Source of the DNA: DASUBV01 sp035763085
Lineage (GTDB): Bacteria > Actinomycetota > Actinomycetes > Streptosporangiales > Streptosporangiaceae
NCBI GenBank assembly: GCA_035763085.1
Contig: DASUBV010000387.1
Location: 1-16,209, forward strand
DNA: 16,209 bases
Reading direction: 5' to 3'
Positions 14,622 to 16,209 of this stretch are shown here, piece by piece. Numbering within the stretch: the stretch's first letter is position 1; each line of letters opens with the position of its first letter. The notes beneath the pieces were generated by a model. That model saw only the letters and a list, made by a program, of their open reading frames with translations, did not search any database and was not told where the DNA came from. Position numbers and translations under genes: made by a program.

Positions 14622-14647
14622 CATACTGGTACCTCCGGACATCCGGA
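14622..14647 (+). promoter_or_regulatory. Candidate promoter and autoregulatory operator of the MocR-type gene
   Basis: CATACT (14622-14627) is a fair -10 box in an otherwise GC-rich gap. It is followed by the palindrome GGTACC (14628-14633) and then by TCCGGA-CA-TCCGGA (14634-14647), an inverted (and also direct) repeat. The predicted transcript start near 14634 falls inside this repeat, where a regulator bound to its own promoter would block initiation. MocR proteins commonly autoregulate in this way. Confidence 0.4.
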
Positions 14648-14683
14648 ACTGAGCGCACCAGCCAGACCACTGAGGAGGTGCCG

Positions 14684-16171
14684 GTGGCCCGCTCGGCGAC
14701 GCCCGTCAACTTCACGCTGGACCTGACGCCGGCCGCCGGGCCGCGGTCCGGCCAGGTGGCCCGCGCCATGATCGAGGCGATCGCCGCCGGCCAGGTGCAG
14801 GACGGGGACCGGCTGCCGTCCACCCGGACGGTGGCGGTGACCTTCGGGCTGGCCCGCGCGGTCGTGGTCGGCGCCTACGAGGAACTGACCGCGGCCGGCT
14901 TCCTGGTCACCCTGCCCGGCGGGTCCACCCGCGTCGAGCACGGGGCGAGTGCGGCCGCCCGGGCCGGCGCGTTCGGCGCCGCGCTGCCGGCGGCTGCCGG
15001 GCCCGCAGTACCGGCAAGCGGGCCGCCTGCCAGGGACCCGGCGGGCACCCGGCCGGTCCGCTATGACCTGCGGCCGGGCCAGGCCGACCCGCAGCTGATC
15101 GCCGGGCGGGACTGGAGCCGGGCGATGCGGGTGGCCGCGCTGCCCGCCCGCGAGCCGGGCGAGCTGGACAGCCGCCCCGGCGGCGGCACCGCCCCGCTGT
15201 CGCACGCGGACCTGCGCGAGCAGCTCGCCAGCCACCTGCGCCGCCTGCGCGGGCTGGCCGTCGACCCGGCCGGCATCTTCGTCTTCCCGAGCGTGACCCT
15301 GGCCCTGCGCGCGGTGGCGGCCGTCTGCGGGCTGGGCGGCGCCCGGGTCGCGTTCGAGGATCCTGGCTATGCCAAGGCCCGCCGCGCGCTCGCCGACGCC
15401 GGGGTCACCATCCGGCCGGTGCCGGTCGACGAGGACGGCATCTCGGCCCGCGACCTGCGGGCAGCCGACCGCGCGGTGTACGTCACGCCCGCGCATCAGT
15501 TCCCGCTCGGCGGCCGGATGCCGGCCAGCCGCCGGGCCGAGCTGCTGGCCCGGGCCGCGGCGCAGGACATCCTGGTACTCGAGGACGACTACGACGGTGA
15601 GTTCCGCTACGACGTCCCGCCGCTGACCCCGCTGCGCGCCATGCCCGCCGCCGCCGACCGGGTGATCTACTTCGGGACCAGCTCCAAGATCCTGTCCCGC
15701 GGCCTGCGGGTCTCGTGGGCCGTGCTGCCGGCCCGGTTCCGCGCGGCGATGACGGACTACCTGGACCGGTCGGGAGACTCGGTCAGCCGGGTCTCGACCG
15801 CGTTCCTGGCCGGCTATATCGCCTCCGGCGCGCTCACCCGCCACCACAGCCGGGCAATGCGCACCTACCGCGCCCGGCAGGCCCGGTTCGTGGCCGCCTG
15901 CCGCGAGCACATCCCCGGCGCCCGGGCGCTGGGCATCGAGGCCGGCCTGCACGTCGTGCTGGCCTTCGACGGCGAGCTGGACGACGCGGCGGCAGCCGCC
16001 CGGCTCGCGGGCCGCGGGCTGGCCTGCGTGCCGCTGTCCGCGTTCTACGCCAGCCCTGGCCCGGCCCGGGTCCCCGGGCTGGTGTGCGGGTACTCGCGGC
16101 TGCCCGAGACCAGCGCCGCGGCCGCGGCCGCCCTCATCGGCGAGGTCACCCGCGAGCTCGCGCAGGCCTGA
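14684..16171 (+). CDS. MocR-type regulator (GntR winged helix fused to aminotransferase-like domain)
   Basis: This is a ~495-residue transcription factor. An N-terminal GntR winged helix (about 13-83; LPSTRTVAVTFGLAR, GAYEELTAAGFL) joins, through an Ala/Pro/Gly linker (about 87-127), to a fold-type I aminotransferase-like domain that binds pyridoxal phosphate. The PLP Lys is 335 in FGTSSKILSRGLR. LEDDYDGEFRYD (299-310) carries the Asp that contacts the pyridine ring, and TPAHQFPLGGRMP is the typical MocR active-site loop. All PLP residues look intact. GTG at 14684 is preferred because GAGGAGG (14672-14678) lies 5 bases before it; GTG at 14678 overlaps that ribosome site. Family members sense PLP, GABA, taurine or similar amines. 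A GABA-like ligand would suit the locus but is inference. It is divergent from the isomerase-type gene. Confidence 0.93.
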   Translation: MARSATPVNFTLDLTPAAGPRSGQVARAMIEAIAAGQVQDGDRLPSTRTVAVTFGLARAVVVGAYEELTAAGFLVTLPGGSTRVEHGASAAARAGAFGAALPAAAGPAVPASGPPARDPAGTRPVRYDLRPGQADPQLIAGRDWSRAMRVAALPAREPGELDSRPGGGTAPLSHADLREQLASHLRRLRGLAVDPAGIFVFPSVTLALRAVAAVCGLGGARVAFEDPGYAKARRALADAGVTIRPVPVDEDGISARDLRAADRAVYVTPAHQFPLGGRMPASRRAELLARAAAQDILVLEDDYDGEFRYDVPPLTPLRAMPAAADRVIYFGTSSKILSRGLRVSWAVLPARFRAAMTDYLDRSGDSVSRVSTAFLAGYIASGALTRHHSRAMRTYRARQARFVAACREHIPGARALGIEAGLHVVLAFDGELDDAAAAARLAGRGLACVPLSAFYASPGPARVPGLVCGYSRLPETSAAAAAALIGEVTRELAQA

Positions 16172-16185
16172 GCCGCCGGGGCTCA
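16169..16185 (+). terminator. Candidate hairpin at the end of the MocR-type gene
   Basis: TGAGCC (16169-16174), beginning with the stop codon itself, pairs with GGCTCA (16180-16185) around a GCCGG loop. No T-tract follows. The remaining bases to 16209 show no other feature. Confidence 0.4.
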
Positions 16186-16209
16186 CCTTCCAGCACGGCC
16201 CTCACCACC

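Noticed and set aside
14543..16186. Long minus-strand open frame continuous with the maleylpyruvate-isomerase-type gene, suggesting an ~810-residue fusion
   Set aside because: The upstream part is antisense to the MocR-type gene and is low-complexity Gly/Arg/Ala/Gln sequence with no domain. It is open because of high GC codon bias. Only 13754-14542 resembles a protein family.

Overview
The window is very GC-rich, with strong G/C third-position bias and dense genes. It encodes a Tat-exported lipoprotein and a mycothiol-dependent-type enzyme, and it has TAnnnT -10 boxes placed directly before start codons. Together these point to an actinomycete (Actinomycetota) chromosome. I cannot assign a genus. 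I see no insertion sequence, phage gene, tRNA, rRNA, CRISPR array or sign of recent transfer. It reads as an ordinary chromosomal catabolic neighbourhood with several well-formed regulatory sites.

Region 1 (1-6437) is a polyamine uptake and oxidation block, all on the + strand. It holds the 3' end of a gamma-aminobutyraldehyde dehydrogenase gene, a 221-base gap with a candidate promoter/operator, and then a tight operon. The operon encodes an ABC ATPase (PotA-like), a Tat/lipobox substrate-binding protein (PotD-like), two permeases (PotB- and PotC-like) and an FAD-dependent amine oxidoreductase (PuuB/DadA-like). The inferred job is import of putrescine or spermidine, oxidation of the amine to an aldehyde, and oxidation of the aldehyde to the GABA level.

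Region 2 (6438-10548) holds a multi-pass membrane protein with a long Gly/Tyr/Gln/Pro repeat tail. Convergent to it is a PucR-family regulator, and divergent from that regulator is a CPA2-type cation/proton antiporter.

Region 3 (10545-12082) is an aldo/keto reductase divergent from a MerR-family regulator. Between them is a perfect 24-bp palindrome inside a 19-bp-spacer promoter, the classic MerR arrangement. Both genes appear leaderless.

Region 4 (12180-16171) holds a CoA-acylating (methyl)malonate-semialdehyde dehydrogenase (MmsA), a convergent maleylpyruvate-isomerase/DinB-type protein and a divergent MocR-type (GntR-aminotransferase) regulator. MmsA could complete beta-alanine (polyamine-derived) or valine breakdown; the link to region 1 is inference. 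The last 38 bases (16172-16209) hold only part of a hairpin and nothing else I can call.

Two patterns recur. Hairpins without a T-tract overlap or abut the stop codons at almost every gene-block end, including all three convergent pairs. At least four genes have a TAnnnT box 6-8 nt before an ATG with no Shine-Dalgarno. No gap without a gene exceeds about 300 bases.
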